Positions 11,275-25,273 are shown, numbered from the stretch's first letter. The stretch is 64,000 nt of DNA from Dactylellina haptotyla (GCA_031310005.1 CM062385.1:682001-746000), one strand, 5' to 3'. Translations and numbers: made by a program. The notes: generated from the letters alone by a model not told the origin.

Positions 11275-11692
11275 ACCGTGAGTTCAGAAAGGAATTATGA
11301 TTTGGAGGTTATCATTGAGAGATTCCTGCAATATTCTATAGATTGTCATGAGATATGGTCGAAAATGAGACTATGAATTTACGAATTATGAACCATTGCG
11401 CATTCTAGACATGAATGTATCAGATCCTCTCTACCGGAGACTGCTATCAATTTAATCCGTTCAAAAGTGAATCCTTTATAGAATATATATTAATTTCGTG
11501 TCGTGTCTTTGTGAATTGGATTGTTGAGTTGTATGTTGCTTGTGCGTGTCCGACGCGAACTGTCTTTTTGTACGGCATCGGAACCTCATCCCAAAACGCC
11601 GTCGTGCTTCTTCTCCATCTGCTTTCAACATCGCCTCGCCATTGAACCTCCAACATCACTCCTCGAAGCCGCGTCCCGATATATACCGAGAA
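11275..11692. other. Intergenic region before CDC73
   Basis: AT-rich 3' flank of the secreted protein gene followed by the leader of CDC73. The frame of CDC73 is open for 51 codons above the chosen ATG at 11693, but that part has no conserved sequence. No other feature seen. Confidence 0.5.
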
Positions 11693-12957
11693 ATGGCTGC
11701 CTCGAACGACCCCCTCCAGCTCCTGCGGGCGTCCATCCAGACATCGAACCCGCCAAAGCTCTCGGACGGGCCCACTGCCACCACCCCGGAGCCTCCCATT
11801 TCCGCTGCCACCCACATCATCTTCACCCAGCCGGCCAACGTCTCTTTCCCCCTCAACACGCCGACGCGTTTCCACACCAAGGGCGGCGAGGCATTTGACA
11901 TACGCTCCGTTTTATTCGCCTGGCGCCACAAAGATGACGGTATCCCCGCCTACGTCGCAGCGTGCCAAGCAGTCGGCAATGGCAAGCTTGTGAAGAACTT
12001 GGGTTTCTTGGAGCGAACGGATCTGATCACGTTTCTGGAGGGCGCAACCGACGAGAGCGACTACGTGACGCCGTTGGAAGGGGCATCGGCGGAGAAGGCG
12101 GGCGATAAGGCCACAGCTGCAGCTGGGGGACTGGGAGCGGTTGCAAAGTCGAGGTACACGACAAACCTACGGCTGGCTGAAATCTACTCGCGAGAGAGGG
12201 TTGTGACGGACCGCAATACTGTTCTGAGAGGGATCAAACCCACGGTACGAGGATTACTTTCTATGATAAAAATACTATATGGGGTGCACACTAACGGAGT
12301 AACGGGATACAGGACTTCACACATGTTCGCAAAATTAGTGAAGCGTACATGAGGAACGCCCGGGCGGCCCAGCAAGCCCCTAAGACCGGCGAAGCAGCGC
12401 TGCCCCCGCGTCCTGGATCGAAGCCGCAGTCGTCTAAGCCGGCGGCTGCTGGGAAACCGCGTCCTAAACATCCAATTATCATCCTGTCGCCGTCCACGTC
12501 CGCGTTACTACGAATGTCGAATATCAAGAAGTTTCTAGAGGAAGGCGAGTTCGCGCCGCCGTCGATGTCCTCGTCGGATAGTGAAAACATGGTGTACATC
12601 AACCGTCGTCTGCCGTCCGTCAACCCCCAGCACGACACCAGGTTCGTTATTGTCGATTCGCCGGACCATTTCCCTCCGGACGAGTGGTCGCGTGTGGTGG
12701 GGGTGTTCACGACCGGGCAACTGTGGCAGTTTAAGAGCTACAAGTGGAGCACACCGCAGGATTTGTTCTCGAACGTGAAGGGGTTCTACGTTGGATGGAG
12801 CGGGGAGGCGCCTCCGGGGCCGGTTGCGAGCTGGGGAAATGTGCAGTTGGTGAATGTGGAGAAGAACAGGCGGTTTAAGGATCGGGAGGTGATGGAAGGC
12901 TTGTGGGACGAGATTGAGAAGTGGATGGTGAAGAAGGGATGGGGAACCCGGCGGTAG
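11693..12957 (+). CDS. Paf1 complex subunit Cdc73 (parafibromin), 398 aa
   Basis: Nuclear subunit of the Paf1 complex, which travels with RNA polymerase II and supports histone H2B ubiquitination and elongation. Exons 11693-12244 and 12313-12957; the 68-nt intron has GTACGA, CTAAC and CAG and keeps phase 0. The N-terminal part contains the conserved FDIRSVLFAWRHKD and YTTNLRLAEIYSRER stretches. After an Ala/Pro/Lys-rich linker comes the Ras-like C-terminal domain, about residues 236-395, recognisable from PIIILSPSTSALLRMSNIK and the RVVGVFTTGQLWQFKSYKW core. The start MAASNDPLQLLRA matches the usual N-terminus of the family; the longer open frame upstream is not conserved. Confidence 0.93.
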
Positions 12958-13547
12958 ACTCTTTAGTTTATCTTTTCCTTCATTTTTGCTACTTGATCTT
13001 CTTTTGGAGTTTATGTTGGATACATCATCTTCATCATTCTGTCCTGCCACGGAATGCAAGTGCATGTGCGTGTGCGATACTAGCGACGGCGTTACGATCT
13101 CGGATTAGACCCCAATACTCAATATGTTACTACGCATGCCCTCGAACGAGTTAGTAGAATCAATGTGAGAAAGTCTCAATTCGACGCCGCGCTATTCCCA
13201 GACGGTCAACCGGCAAGGATTTCGCTCGTCTGGCGAGTGCCTGTGGCTGCGGACCCGCCGTTTTGGGCCGCACAGAAATTTTCCAACAAGGTTTCCGCCA
13301 ACAACAGTTTTTCTTTCTTTTCTGCGGGACCGAACCAACACCACCCGCCGGACGACGACCTCTTCATAAGACCGCTCCCTCCTCCTCCTCTTTCCTCCCC
13401 TCCGTCCTCCCGGGAAAACTCTGCAGCTACCACCTCCGTCGCCTGTAGAAGCACCCGTCTCTCTCGGATACCCAGAAACCCCGTCGTTCGGACCCAGCAC
13501 TCTCGCCCCCGTGTGCTTCTTCTTCCTGCTACCAGCTTGCTGCAGCA
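12958..13547. other. Spacer between CDC73 and the PRMT1 gene
   Basis: Contains the CDC73 3' flank and a C/T-rich leader (about 13370-13500) before the methyltransferase start. Overlapping small frames on both strands here look like compositional artefacts of the CT-rich DNA. Confidence 0.5.
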
Positions 13548-15048
<1,501 letters not shown>

Positions 15049-15829
15049 TGTATTGACGTCGAGGGCGAGGTTTACCGCGACGTATTCATGTGAGGTTTTT
15101 CTGTTTTTAGAAGCTCGCATGAGAGTAACATTTACCCGTTTTGTATTACCGGCCGCCGTTTATGCTAGAGGAACGTTTTTTCTTTCCATTCTTATAGATA
15201 CCTTTCTTACTCTGTTCAATCGACGGGCCAAATAGCTTAGATTTGTGTCAGTAGTCGTATTCTTGTGCTCGTAGTGGTGAAAATTTCAGTTATATCTAGA
15301 TCGCTGTAATCGCAAAAATCATGCCACTACAGGGGATGCCTGTGCAGCAAGGTATCGAAGCTGTACAGCCAAGGCCGCTCGCTGTATACTTATTCTGATA
15401 CCGAAACTCCGATCCAACATGCGACGGTGGGCGATTTGTGTTGCATTCCATATGCATATTCGCTACCCATATCCAATTACATGAATCCCTTCAACCTGCG
15501 CGCGGTCTAGAACTCCGGTCCGAGAAGTTATCAAATTAGAAAAAAGACAGCGCGCACGATTAGCAAGACCCGGGCTGGCAGATTTTCGATAAACTCCGAG
15601 TTCAGCTTTCAGGTACATCTTTGTGCATACTTTCCCTGTTCAAATGCCAATTGTTGTCCCCCGCTGTGCATGTGTGCTAGCAAGAACCTTCCGCCCCGCT
15701 AGCTTAAACTTCAACTTCCGACATCGCTATACTCGAGCGGGAGGCCGGAATATACCTACTCCGCAACAATTGAGTATTTACAACTATAATACTCGAACGT
15801 ATTCCGTTTCGTCTCATAACACCGTAACA
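15049..15829. other. Spacer and leader before the HAD gene
   Basis: 3' flank of the methyltransferase gene and the upstream region of the HAD hydrolase. The hydrolase frame is open from 15623, giving a possible 69-residue Arg/Ser/Thr-rich extension; otherwise nothing is seen. Confidence 0.5.
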
Positions 15830-16857
15830 ATGGCTTCCTCTTCCTCTTCCACAGTCCAACCGCGCAGCTTCGCACCACTAAACCCGGAGAACGTAACCGC
15901 ATCCTCAACGTCTACGGTGCTCAAAGCGGTAGTCTTCGATATGGACGGCACCCTGTGTCTTCCGCAATCCTGGATGTTCGCGGAAATGCGGCGCCAGCTA
16001 GGGATCACCAAGGGCACCGACATTCTCGACCACATCATCGGGTTGCCGACGGATACGATCGTAGAGGGCACGGGTAAATCCGAGCAGGAGGTCGGATACG
16101 AGAAGATCAGGAGCGTGGAGCGGGAGGCGATGGGACAGATGCAGCCGCAGGAAGGGCTGGTTGAGTTGATGGATTATTTGGACGCGAGGGGGGTGAAGAA
16201 GGCTATTTGTACGAGGAATTTCGAGTATGTTCTTTTTATATTTCTCTCTCTCCATCCCTATACAGTTCATCATAGGGGTTTATTCTGTTTTTATGGGATG
16301 ATTATTTATATTTTTGCGTCGGGTGAGATAGTGCGCCGGTGGAACACCTGCTCACGACGTTTTTGACGGGGCATGAGTTCTATCCTATTATCACGAGGGA
16401 CTTTAAGCCGCCGAAGCCGCATCCTGCGGGTATTTTACACATTGCCGGCAAGTTGGGGCTGGGGGATGGGAGCGGTACGATTGTGAGTATGCCATTTTTA
16501 CTTCAATTGATTTATTTGTATTGAATGCATATATGTACGCAAATTGCAAAGAGACAAGGGCTAATACGGAATTAACATTACTGTTTGGGAACAGATGGTG
16601 GGAGACAGCTTGGACGACATGGCGGCTGGTCGCAAGGCGGGATCATTGACTGTTCTGCTAGCGAATAGCGAGAACGAGGCGCTGAAGAGTCATGAGTATA
16701 CAGACTTTCATGTGGACAAGTGAGTATTTACGGGAAGAATCGATTGCGTATTTAACACTGGTTGTAGATATCATGCTGATATGGAGGTATTCCGCGGACC
16801 AGGTTGTCGGATTTGATCGCGGTGCTGGAAAAGGGCATTGTCGCGCGGGAGCAGTGA
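15830..16857 (+). CDS. HAD-superfamily hydrolase (phosphatase-like), 241 aa
   Basis: Exons 15830-16224, 16332-16482, 16595-16719 and 16803-16857; introns of 107, 112 and 83 nt, all phases closing. HAD motif I is VVFDMDGTLC, with the nucleophile Asp and the acid Asp two residues on. The motif II-like region is KKAICTRNFDAP, the motif III lysine is in RDFKPPKPHPAG, and motif IV is MVGDSLDDMAAGRKAGS. A helical cap lies between motifs I and II, as in the phosphoglycolate phosphatase / beta-phosphoglucomutase-like branch. The substrate cannot be told from sequence. An in-frame ATG at 15623 would add 69 residues rich in Arg, Ser and Thr and poor in acids, which could be a mitochondrial presequence; the ATG at 15830 is the conservative choice. 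Confidence 0.85.
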
Positions 16858-17695
16858 AGATATATGCCGCTATCAGTGCAATTATACATGGTTCTTCCGG
16901 GATGGCACTGAACCCTCGGATAGGATAAATGCAATGTTTGGGAGATTAGCAGCATGCAAGATACGGAGCAGAGTTGAAAGCGATATCGGGAATAGAAAAC
17001 CAAAAAAGGATAAAAAAGATAGAGATAGACAGAAATATGCAACGTCTGAGTGTTATATCACACTTTGCTGGCCGTGCTCCGGTTCCTGAGATGATTGTAG
17101 CGCCGGCTGACACGTCACCCCAACCGTTGAAGCTCAACTTCGTTGCATTCCCGGTGGCCCCAACTTCGCATTAACTAAGTACTTAGGTTTCAGAATTCAC
17201 ATTCAAACAATTCACTGGATGTTTGGCAGGATACCGTCCACGGGACTTGGTTTCGACCCGAAGCCGCGGCGCACCATGACGCTGGGGGGAAAGATCCGGC
17301 TATGCAAGGAGCGGGCCAGCTGCCCCCTTATGCTTGGCCAAGTAAGGCTGGGTAGCTCGGGATAGCTGCGAGCTACCTGGTACATATACCCGGTCATTTC
17401 CCTCGGCCCCCAGTGGCGAGGACTGCCCTTCAGGTCCCACGTTGGTTTTAGCTGCCAGCTGGTGTGAGCTGCTATCTGGGCAATTTCTCTATGATTTCAC
17501 TCTGTCTCTCCATGCCGTACCCGTTTCCCTGCTCCTGAAGATAGACCATTCCGGCGTGTACTTGTTATTATTATCGTTCTGCATAGCGCGCGCATTGTCG
17601 GCCACTGCGAAGGCGCGGCAACACACAAATCTGCAACACGTCGCCAACCTCATCCAACACAATTCGCGTTTGTGACGTCGCCGCTGAACCGTTTC
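16858..17695. other. Spacer between HAD and TPR genes
   Basis: No gene or structured element recognised. The last 250 bases form the leader of the TPR protein, with an in-frame GTG upstream that is not a plausible eukaryotic start. Confidence 0.45.
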
Positions 17696-19408
17696 ATGAT
17701 GCCTTCACCGTCCTCGAGCCTGCCCTACTACGACCTGGGCACTTTCCACCGTCCGGTCACCACCAAGTCCTCGGAGTGTCAGACCTGGTTCGACCGCGGT
17801 CTCATCTGGTCGTATGCATTCAATCACCAGGAAGCCGTCAAATGCTTCCAACATGCCATCGCCCACGACCCGACCTGCCCCATGGCGCACTGGGGACTCG
17901 CATACGCCCTCGGCCCAAACTATAACAAACCCTGGAACCTATTCGATCCCGCTGACCTCGCAGAGAGCCTGCAGAGCGCCCATTCTGCCATCAAACTCGC
18001 AGAAGAACACATGTTGAGCAATGGCAGCCGTCCCGTTGAACGAGCACTCATCAAAGCCATGCGCCTGCGCTATCAAGAACCGATCCCTACCAAAACCTTC
18101 AACAATTGGAATAAAGACTACGCGGACGCTATGAAAACCGTCTACACCAGCTTCCCCAACGATCTGGACGTGGCGACCCTCTACGCCGAATCCCTGATGA
18201 ACCTAACCCCCTGGCAGCTGTGGGATCTGAAAAACGGCAAACCCTCTCCGAAAGCACGCACCCTCGAAGCAAAACAAGCGCTCGACACCGCGCTCAAATC
18301 AGACCTATCCGCCACCCACCCGGGAATACTCCACATGTACATCCACCTGATGGAAATGTCGCCGCAGCCCGAACTCGCATTGAACGTCGCAGACCGCCTG
18401 AGGGACCTCATCCCGGACGCGGGCCACCTGCGCCACATGCCATCGCACATCGACATCCTCGTGGGCGACTACAGACGCGCGATCGCTTCCAACGCGGCCG
18501 CAATCGTCGCCGACGAAAAGTACCTGACGAACACTGGCCTGCAGAATTTCTACACGCTGTACAGATCCCACGACTACCATTCGCTGATATACGCTGCCAT
18601 GTTGGCCGGGAAGAGCCATGTGGCGCTGGAAACCGTGGCGGCAATGGAAGCATCGATCCCGGAGAGTTTGTTGCGAGTGCAGAGTCCGCCTATGGCGGAT
18701 TGGTTGGAGAGTTTCTTGAGCGTGCGGCCACATATTCTTATTCGGTTTGGGATGTGGGAGGAGATTTCGAATCTAAAGTTACCAGGTGATCAGGCTTTGT
18801 ATTGTGTTACCACTGCGACGATTCACTATGCGAAAGCGGTGGCCGCGGCGGCAACGGGAGGGATAAAAGAGGCGGAGACGGAGCAGATATTGTTCGTTGA
18901 GAGTCTGGGGAGGGTGTCGCCGAGACGGTTGACGGCGACGAATAAGAGTACCAATGTGCTGGCTGTGGCGAGGGAGATGTTGGCCGGGGAGTTGGAGTAT
19001 AGGAAGGGGAGGTTTGAGGTGGCCTTTGCGAGTTTGCAGAGGGCCATGGAGCTGGATGATGGGTTGATTTACGGGGAGCCGTGGGGGTGGATGGTACCCA
19101 CTCGACATGCGTTTGCAGCGCTCCTGTTGGAGCAAGGCAAGCTGGAGAAGGCGGCCGGGTTGTATAAGGCGGATTTGGGGTTCGATAAGACCGTGCCGAG
19201 GGCTAGGCAGCACCCCGGGAACGTATGGGCTTTGCATGGATATCACGAATGTTTAAGGCGATTAGGTAGGAACGCGGAGGCGGATTTAATAGAGCTTGAG
19301 TTGAAGATCGCATTGGCCGTTGCCGATGTGGAGATCAAGGCGTCGTGCTATTGTAGGGTTGAGGCAGTCGGCGAGGCATCTTGCCCGCGAAAGAAGAGTG
19401 TCTTGTAG
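17696..19408 (+). CDS. TPR-containing protein, 570 aa, function unknown
   Basis: Single-exon gene. Start chosen at the first of two consecutive ATGs. From residue 25 the sequence is helical with tetratricopeptide-like pairs: CQTWFDRGLIWSYAFNHQEA and CFQHAIAHDPTCPMAHWGLA near the N-terminus, then ILHMYIHLMEMSP, HMPSHIDILVGDYRRAIASN and, at the C-terminus, FAALLLEQGKLEKAAGLYKAD and WALHGYHECLRRLG. No catalytic domain, signal peptide or membrane segment is seen. Proteins of this build occur in fungi and bacteria as uncharacterised TPR proteins and probably act as scaffolds. It faces the ZIP gene tail to tail across 302 bases. Confidence 0.8.
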   Translation: MMPSPSSSLPYYDLGTFHRPVTTKSSECQTWFDRGLIWSYAFNHQEAVKCFQHAIAHDPTCPMAHWGLAYALGPNYNKPWNLFDPADLAESLQSAHSAIKLAEEHMLSNGSRPVERALIKAMRLRYQEPIPTKTFNNWNKDYADAMKTVYTSFPNDLDVATLYAESLMNLTPWQLWDLKNGKPSPKARTLEAKQALDTALKSDLSATHPGILHMYIHLMEMSPQPELALNVADRLRDLIPDAGHLRHMPSHIDILVGDYRRAIASNAAAIVADEKYLTNTGLQNFYTLYRSHDYHSLIYAAMLAGKSHVALETVAAMEASIPESLLRVQSPPMADWLESFLSVRPHILIRFGMWEEISNLKLPGDQALYCVTTATIHYAKAVAAAATGGIKEAETEQILFVESLGRVSPRRLTATNKSTNVLAVAREMLAGELEYRKGRFEVAFASLQRAMELDDGLIYGEPWGWMVPTRHAFAALLLEQGKLEKAAGLYKADLGFDKTVPRARQHPGNVWALHGYHECLRRLGRNAEADLIELELKIALAVADVEIKASCYCRVEAVGEASCPRKKSVL

Positions 19409-19710
19409 TTCACATGTTTTTGCAATTAGATACCAGGAGCAGCGGATTCTCAATAGAAGCGGATTGAAGCACATTAATCATTCTTGAAGCTATAAAATCT
19501 GAAATTTTTTGGAGCACACTAGTTTAATCTATATAGATTGATTCTAAAGAGACATCTGATCATTATGAGAGACAATCAGTCTTGTACAAGACTAAGAGAC
19601 AATTCGGAAATTGCAGAAGAAAACACATAGTAAAGTAACTAACAAAGACAAACATGGCCACCCAAGGTGATTTAATGAAATTAAACTATATAGACCCTGC
19701 ACTGGCATTT
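19409..19710. other. Convergent spacer
   Basis: AT-rich DNA between the ends of the TPR gene (+) and the ZIP gene (-); presumably both 3' UTRs. No other feature. Confidence 0.5.
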
Positions 19711-21039
19711 CTAAGCCCATTTGCCCAACAATGCCATCAAACCTGCACCCAAGAGCGTACACGCCAGCATGAACGCCAACTTGGTGTTATCCCTCGTCCT
19801 CTTCGAATCAAACAGGAAATCACGCGCCAACAACTCCACCAAACCAGTGTAAATAAGGATACCCGCAGACAGGGAGTCAAGAATACCACTGACAACATTG
19901 GCGGTGAAAGAGCCTGGGTTATAGGAATGTCTGAGACCCAGACCGATAGCGATCGCGATCGGTGTCGAAAGACCGTATAGGGCGCACAAGATCCACGGGA
20001 GCTTGCTGCCGCTTTTGAAGGGAATGGCCGACATGCGGGCGCCGATTCCTAGACCTTCAAAGCCTTGGTGGAAGACGAGGACTATAATGATTGAATGTTT
20101 TAGTCTATACTGCCCAACAAGTGTTAAGGTAATGAAGGATATACTTACCAGGGAAGAGGGTGTTGAATTCCTCGCCGGCAACACCGAGGGCCAAACCGAT
20201 GATGATGGAGTGGAAGATGACGCCGAATTCCAAGATCAAGAAGGCGGAGAATTGCGAATAGAACTCCCTGCGAGAATAGACGCTCGAGCCGTCAGAGTAC
20301 TCTTTCGTCTCATCAAACTTGGCCTCACCGGTCTCCTTTGGTTGCGTAGCTAAAAGATTCCCAAAACCGGTTAGCTTGAACTCTACAAAGCACGACGAAC
20401 AGATGAGAATAAACTTACGAAACCCAGCCATGCTAGTAATACGGCTACTGGTGGCCTCGCCGACCATTTCCGCCTCACTCCGGTTACACTCCTGTCCCTC
20501 GACGTGGCCGTGCTCCCCGCCAAACTTCATCTCAGAGTACCTCTCCGCGACCACGTCCACCAAAAAGATAATCATAATGCTGAACAAGGCGATCGCAGGC
20601 GGCCAGGTGTACTCCGCCCAACCGCCAGTCATGCCCACACATGTACCGGGTCCGATAGCCTCGTACGCCGGCGCGAGAAGATGGATAAACGCCGTGGCGA
20701 CGATGACGCCTGCGCCAAAGTAGCGGGCGAAGAGGTAAATGTATGATGGGATCTTTAGCCTGGGAAGGCGGCGGGCCAAGACCGGAAAGACGGTGCAGGC
20801 TGTGGATACCACGAGAATTGTGAACAGAGCCGCGACACGCACGCCTAGTAAATATAGTAATATCAGTATATACATTGCAGCTGGTGAGTATTGTTTATAT
20901 TTGGTTGAATGAACGTACCTATCCGGCCGTCGTATTCGTTGCCTCCGGCATTGAGGAAGCATATGATATCACGAGGGTCTGCTGTAGTCAGGTCGACGCT
21001 CGTGGGGTCAAAGGGGACCCCGGACTCTTCCGCTTCCAT
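19711..21039 (-). CDS. ZIP-family zinc/iron transporter (Zrt type), 372 aa
   Basis: Plasma-membrane divalent metal importer. On the minus strand: exons 21039-20919, 20844-20419, 20349-20149 and 20081-19711; introns of 74, 69 and 67 nt, total exactly 373 codons. Eight hydrophobic segments are visible: three in the N-terminal half (AALFTILVVSTACTVFPVL onward), a long cytosolic loop with GGEHGHVEGQE as likely metal ligands, then TM4 with the ZIP signature FHSIIIGLALG and TM5 VLVFHQGFEGLGIG, whose His residues form the transport site. The ending LGAGLMALLGKWA is typical. The start MEAEESG is the nearest ATG to the conserved part; an in-frame ATG at 21066 would add nine residues. Confidence 0.93.
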
Positions 21040-23485
21040 ACTGTAGGTGGAAAAGAGTATATTCACTCTATTTCAATACAGAAAATGTTGTATTTTGTGC
21101 GTTGGGTAGGCTAAGTGAGGAAATTGACGAGAGGTGTTGGTTCAGGCGTACAACGGGTCAGTTGCAATTGAAGCCCTTAAATGAATTGTAGATACACTAT
21201 ATTTTATAAATATCCTACAGAGCAGTGTGAAAGAAGGAAGAGAGGGAGAGGGAATAGAGAGGCAGGGTAGAAGGGGAAGAGGGAATAAAGAGCCTCTGTC
21301 TAGCCAAGCGCTTCTATTTAAACATCGGCACAGCGGGCAAAGCAGAACCCGGGTCATCCACCAGCATATTTTTTTCCCTTTCCACGGCCCAGCAGGACAC
21401 TACTCATGGGCGTCCGGTCCCTTCCCTTGTTTGATTGTTAGTTTCTCATGGTTGTATTCCAGCTGGGAAGGCCATTCCCTTCTTAGGATTAGACCTCGCG
21501 CTCCGGAACTTGTATCTCAGGCCACACACCCAACAATGGCCGTGGCTGCAGCTGGGGGGTGGGTGTGGGAATGTGGGTCTCAGCCTGCCAGAAGGCTTCG
21601 CAAGGTGGGTGGGGTCGCAAGTCGGACACGGCGTGATTGGGAAGATTAGAAATGCCTAATCGCATTACATATTTCGTAATTCTGAGGTTGACGAGAAGGT
21701 TATTCTCAACGAGGCAGCTGCAAGTTTGAACCTGCAGTTTGTGACCGCACACCCTTCAGACGAGAGGTACGCGGCCGGTTAACGTTATCTTGTCTTTCTT
21801 TGTCCTGCAGAGCGAGCCCGGATGTCGCGGACGACGGGATCGAGTCGCGATCTTTTTGTGCTAAATAAATGCCTGGATAAATTGGTACCGCACTAAATGC
21901 GGAGGGGAAAAGCACAGCGGATATTCACCAGCTCGCCTCCCTCGCCGCATCGAAGCTGGTTCGACCGCCGCTGACGTGAAGTCTCTTCTTTTTCAGCTCG
22001 ACCGGAGTAATTGTGCTTGCCGGCAGATAGTCCGCATCAAACATGACCACACCACGATCATTCCCTCCGCGCTAGTTCGAACCCAAGGTTTTTTTTTGTT
22101 CACTTTCTTTCTCATCCAACAAGGCAGGGCCTGCAAGTTGCAGCTGGTTAGCACGACATCGCACTGCGGAACATGCGTGTGGGCGCCCAAAAAGGGTGTG
22201 GTGGGAGCAGTTCCTGATTTCCTTCGCAAAGCTTATCGCTTTATTGGCTAAAGCTTTCCTCCTCTGCATCTCCCAGGCCTTACTGTGACCCGGCCTATGC
22301 CGGCAATAATATCTCTCCCTGCCTCACACCCCGGCGAGCTCGTTCGCTCGCTCGTTCAGCCCAAGGCAGGCCAAGCAGGTATGATTTCATCCTCCGTCTC
22401 ACCTCGATTGTTAAACATATTTTTGTCGTTCTCGCCAAATCTCATGCCGGTGAGAGAGTTTCTCGCCCTCGCATTGGCCCGTCGTCCGATGTGGTGCCAT
22501 GCGTAGTGGAGAAGCGGCACAGGAACCTCGTCCTCAAACGGCCTAACCGAAGTCAGAATACGAAATGTCTCGCCGTTCGGAGGTTGGTCTCGACACCTTC
22601 CTCGGAAAACATGTAACCTTATCACTCCACTTTTTCTGCGCAAAACTCCTGCAAGCCTGTGGAATGCATGAATAATAATATAATATGTCGAGGAATGAAA
22701 AAAGTGAATTTGTAATTATATCCCGGCTTGAGAGGACCCTTGTCGTCATCCCATGTAGGCCAATACTGCAATTATTGGTCGGTCACTTTTTTTCTCGTTC
22801 ATTCTCAGAGTACGTAGGCCAATACGTCTCTCAATTTCAAGCTTTCCACGTGTCTTGTCATTATTATTAGTATTGACTATTGGCGATCGCACGGAAAACG
22901 TAGCGGAACCCGTTGCACTGTTACAGGAGAGTGATCTAAAACAGTGCGGCGAGAACCGAAAGCTAGGACATAAATGTAAATTTATGGAACACACCTCAAG
23001 ATCCAAATCCGGAACATAGGATCTAGAGCGCGTTAGAATTACAGCGCTCCATCTAGATTTTCTGCCTTCTAAAATCTAAAAATGATAGCAAAAAGTCGAA
23101 GACACCTTCCAGAACGTCCAGAAACGCTTTCTATCTCGGTTTCATGATTCTCACAAGTCGCATAGTAAAGACCCTCAACAATGACATCGTTCCTAAGTAC
23201 AGTGTGTATGTAAAAGGAAAGGGGAAAACAAGGTAGCCAAGGCAATGCAGACAATCGGTGTAGGCAAAGGACAAGAAACAAAAAATTGGGCGGCAGAGAG
23301 ACGTGGGAAAGCATTATGCTATGTAAAACGCCGTTCCCATAAAAAATATTATAACAAAAGCAAAAGTCCCAGTTACAAGTATTTAACAAAACAAACATTT
23401 CAAGTAGGAGGAAGGAGATAGTTGCGCGCTGTAGCAAAACATCCCAATTCAAGCTGTCGGCTCCGAGTTTCTATTCTTCGTCGTC
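21040..23485. other. Intergenic region upstream of ZIP and downstream of the UBX gene
   Basis: About 2.4 kb without a supportable gene. It should contain the ZIP promoter (right of 21040) and the 3' UTR of the UBX gene (left of 23486). Short frames around 21227-21650 and 22285-22640 lack domains and splice signals. No tRNA could be folded by eye. Confidence 0.45.
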
Positions 23486-25273
23486 TCAGCTCTCCAGCTC
23501 CACCATTATAGTCGCCATCTTCAGACCTGCCTCATCTATAGATGAGTCCAGAGCATCGATCAAGTTCTTTCCAAAGCTCTTCAACTCGAATTCCTTATCA
23601 GCCATCTCTTCGTCTCCGGTCTTCTTCGCCTGCTCTGGCAGCAAGTCCGCCTTGACATACTCGAAGATCCTCTCAACCGTGTCGGTCAACAGGAATCTCC
23701 TAACCACCCTCGATCCGTCCGACAGTCTGAACTGCACCCTCGTCACACCCTGGGCATTAGCCGGGGGTTCGGAGTGGGATTTATTCTTGGCTATCGACGC
23801 AAACACCGAGATCGGTTCTGCGGGCACCCCTGCTGGTCCGCCTGCAGGTTCTTCGTCAAGGTTGATCAGATCCTCCTCCTGCGTTACACCCTTACCCTTG
23901 CCCTCACCCTTCGTCAGCATATCCGGATCGCTACTATCCATCGGGTCTCCACCTCCCTCGACTCCTAAGCTCTGCTGTAGCGCCAATTGCATCATCTCCT
24001 CCTCTGTCATATGCTCTACTCCTCTTCGCTTCTCCTTCGGCTTCTGCTGCACTGGCATCTTGACCGTAGGATCCAAAGAATACCTCTCCAAAAACTCATG
24101 CAGTTGCATTAGAAACTCGTTCTTATCAGGCACTCGACTCCAAGTCTTCAGCAATTCTCCTGTTCGCGGATCAACGATGCCGATATGTGGGAAGTCCGGT
24201 GGCGGGTATGCAGTATTCAAGTAAAGATTACGGTAGTTTAAACCGTCAGGAGAGTCGTTGGCGTATTGTAGAAAGATGAAATTCTCTTGAATGGTGGATT
24301 TAATCGCTGGATCCTTCCAGATGTCTCGGTTGAGGATCTGCGAGTCGAAGACCGTGCTGTCCTGGATGTTGACCATGAGCCATTTGACCTTTTCTTTGGC
24401 AATGTCTTTAGCGGACGAGAAGTCTGCACGGGTCATGAGCTCGAACGGCGGGGTGTACATTTCCGCAAGACGGGAAGCGCGGCTGGAGATTTCCGATGCA
24501 CCATTCGTGGCTTGTGCTAGGCGGCGGCGGCGAGCGCTTGGAGAATCGGAATCCCCAAACGCCATCGGGTCTTCTGGCTCCCTCTGGTTGAAGATTCCAA
24601 CAGGTCCACGTCCTAATATGCCAATTAGTATCAACGTAGAGAGAGAATTTGGTTTTGGTAGAGTGTATATCCTCTAACGAGGGAACATACCCTGAGGTCT
24701 TCCTGAAGCTCGGGCTCTCATCTCGAGCATTCGTCTGTATTCTTCGTCTGGTCCAACCAGCGTTTCCGTAGTTCTAGCCATAGGAGCTCTGACACCTCCA
24801 AAGTCATCCTCCTGCCAGTTGGAAGCATTGTTATTATTTCCAGACTCGGCGTATAATTCTTCTTGTAGCCTTCTCGCCATGGCTTCATCATCCTCGTAGA
24901 TGTCTATATTGGGCTGCGCGCTTCCGCCTGAACCACCACCAGTCGAAGCTCCTGCTGCGGCCGCGGCTCTCGCGGCTTCTAGATCTTCATCGGGTTCATC
25001 TTCGTCGTCGATAGATATCGCATCGCTGCTGGTTCTACCTTGGTGTCTCGATGCCGGTGTAGGGGCCGGAGCCGGTGGCGGGGCAACAGCAGCGGACGAG
25101 GTCGAAGTGGAAGTAGTGGGGAGACCCAAATCCGCGCCACCGTTGGTGAAGTAGAGCTCGAGGGCGTTCTCGAGATTCCATTCGGTGACCGTCAGATATT
25201 GTTCTGCTTTTGCGACAGTGGAGTCGGCTATGGAGGTGAACTGCACGAGCAGCTCCTCGCGTTGGCTGTCCAT
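23486..25273 (-). CDS. UBX-domain protein, UBXN7/Ubx5-like, 569 aa
   Basis: Adaptor that links ubiquitinated substrates to the Cdc48/p97 ATPase. Exons 25273-24691 and 24612-23486, with a 78-nt intron of phase 1. Domain order: N-terminal UBA-like helices (MDSQREELLVQFTSIADST... WNLENALELYF, residues 1-48); an acidic/Ala linker; a UAS thioredoxin-like domain at about 250-375 (VKWLMVNIQDSTVFDSQ, LNRDIW, NFIFLQ, FPHIGIVDPRTGE); a UIM-like helix EEEMMQLALQQSLG near 405; and a C-terminal UBX domain (VTRVQFRLSDGSRVVRRFL to the end). This UBA-UAS-UIM-UBX order is diagnostic of the Ubx5/UBXN7 group. The frame is open upstream of the chosen ATG, but that part is Ser/Pro-rich and unconserved. Confidence 0.92.

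Noticed and set aside
21900-22000. GGTTCGACC resembling a tRNA B box
   Set aside because: No matching A box or cloverleaf could be folded from the 60-90 bases before it.
22060-22090. AGTTCGAACCC resembling a tRNA T-arm
   Set aside because: No acceptor or anticodon stem pairs with it on either strand.
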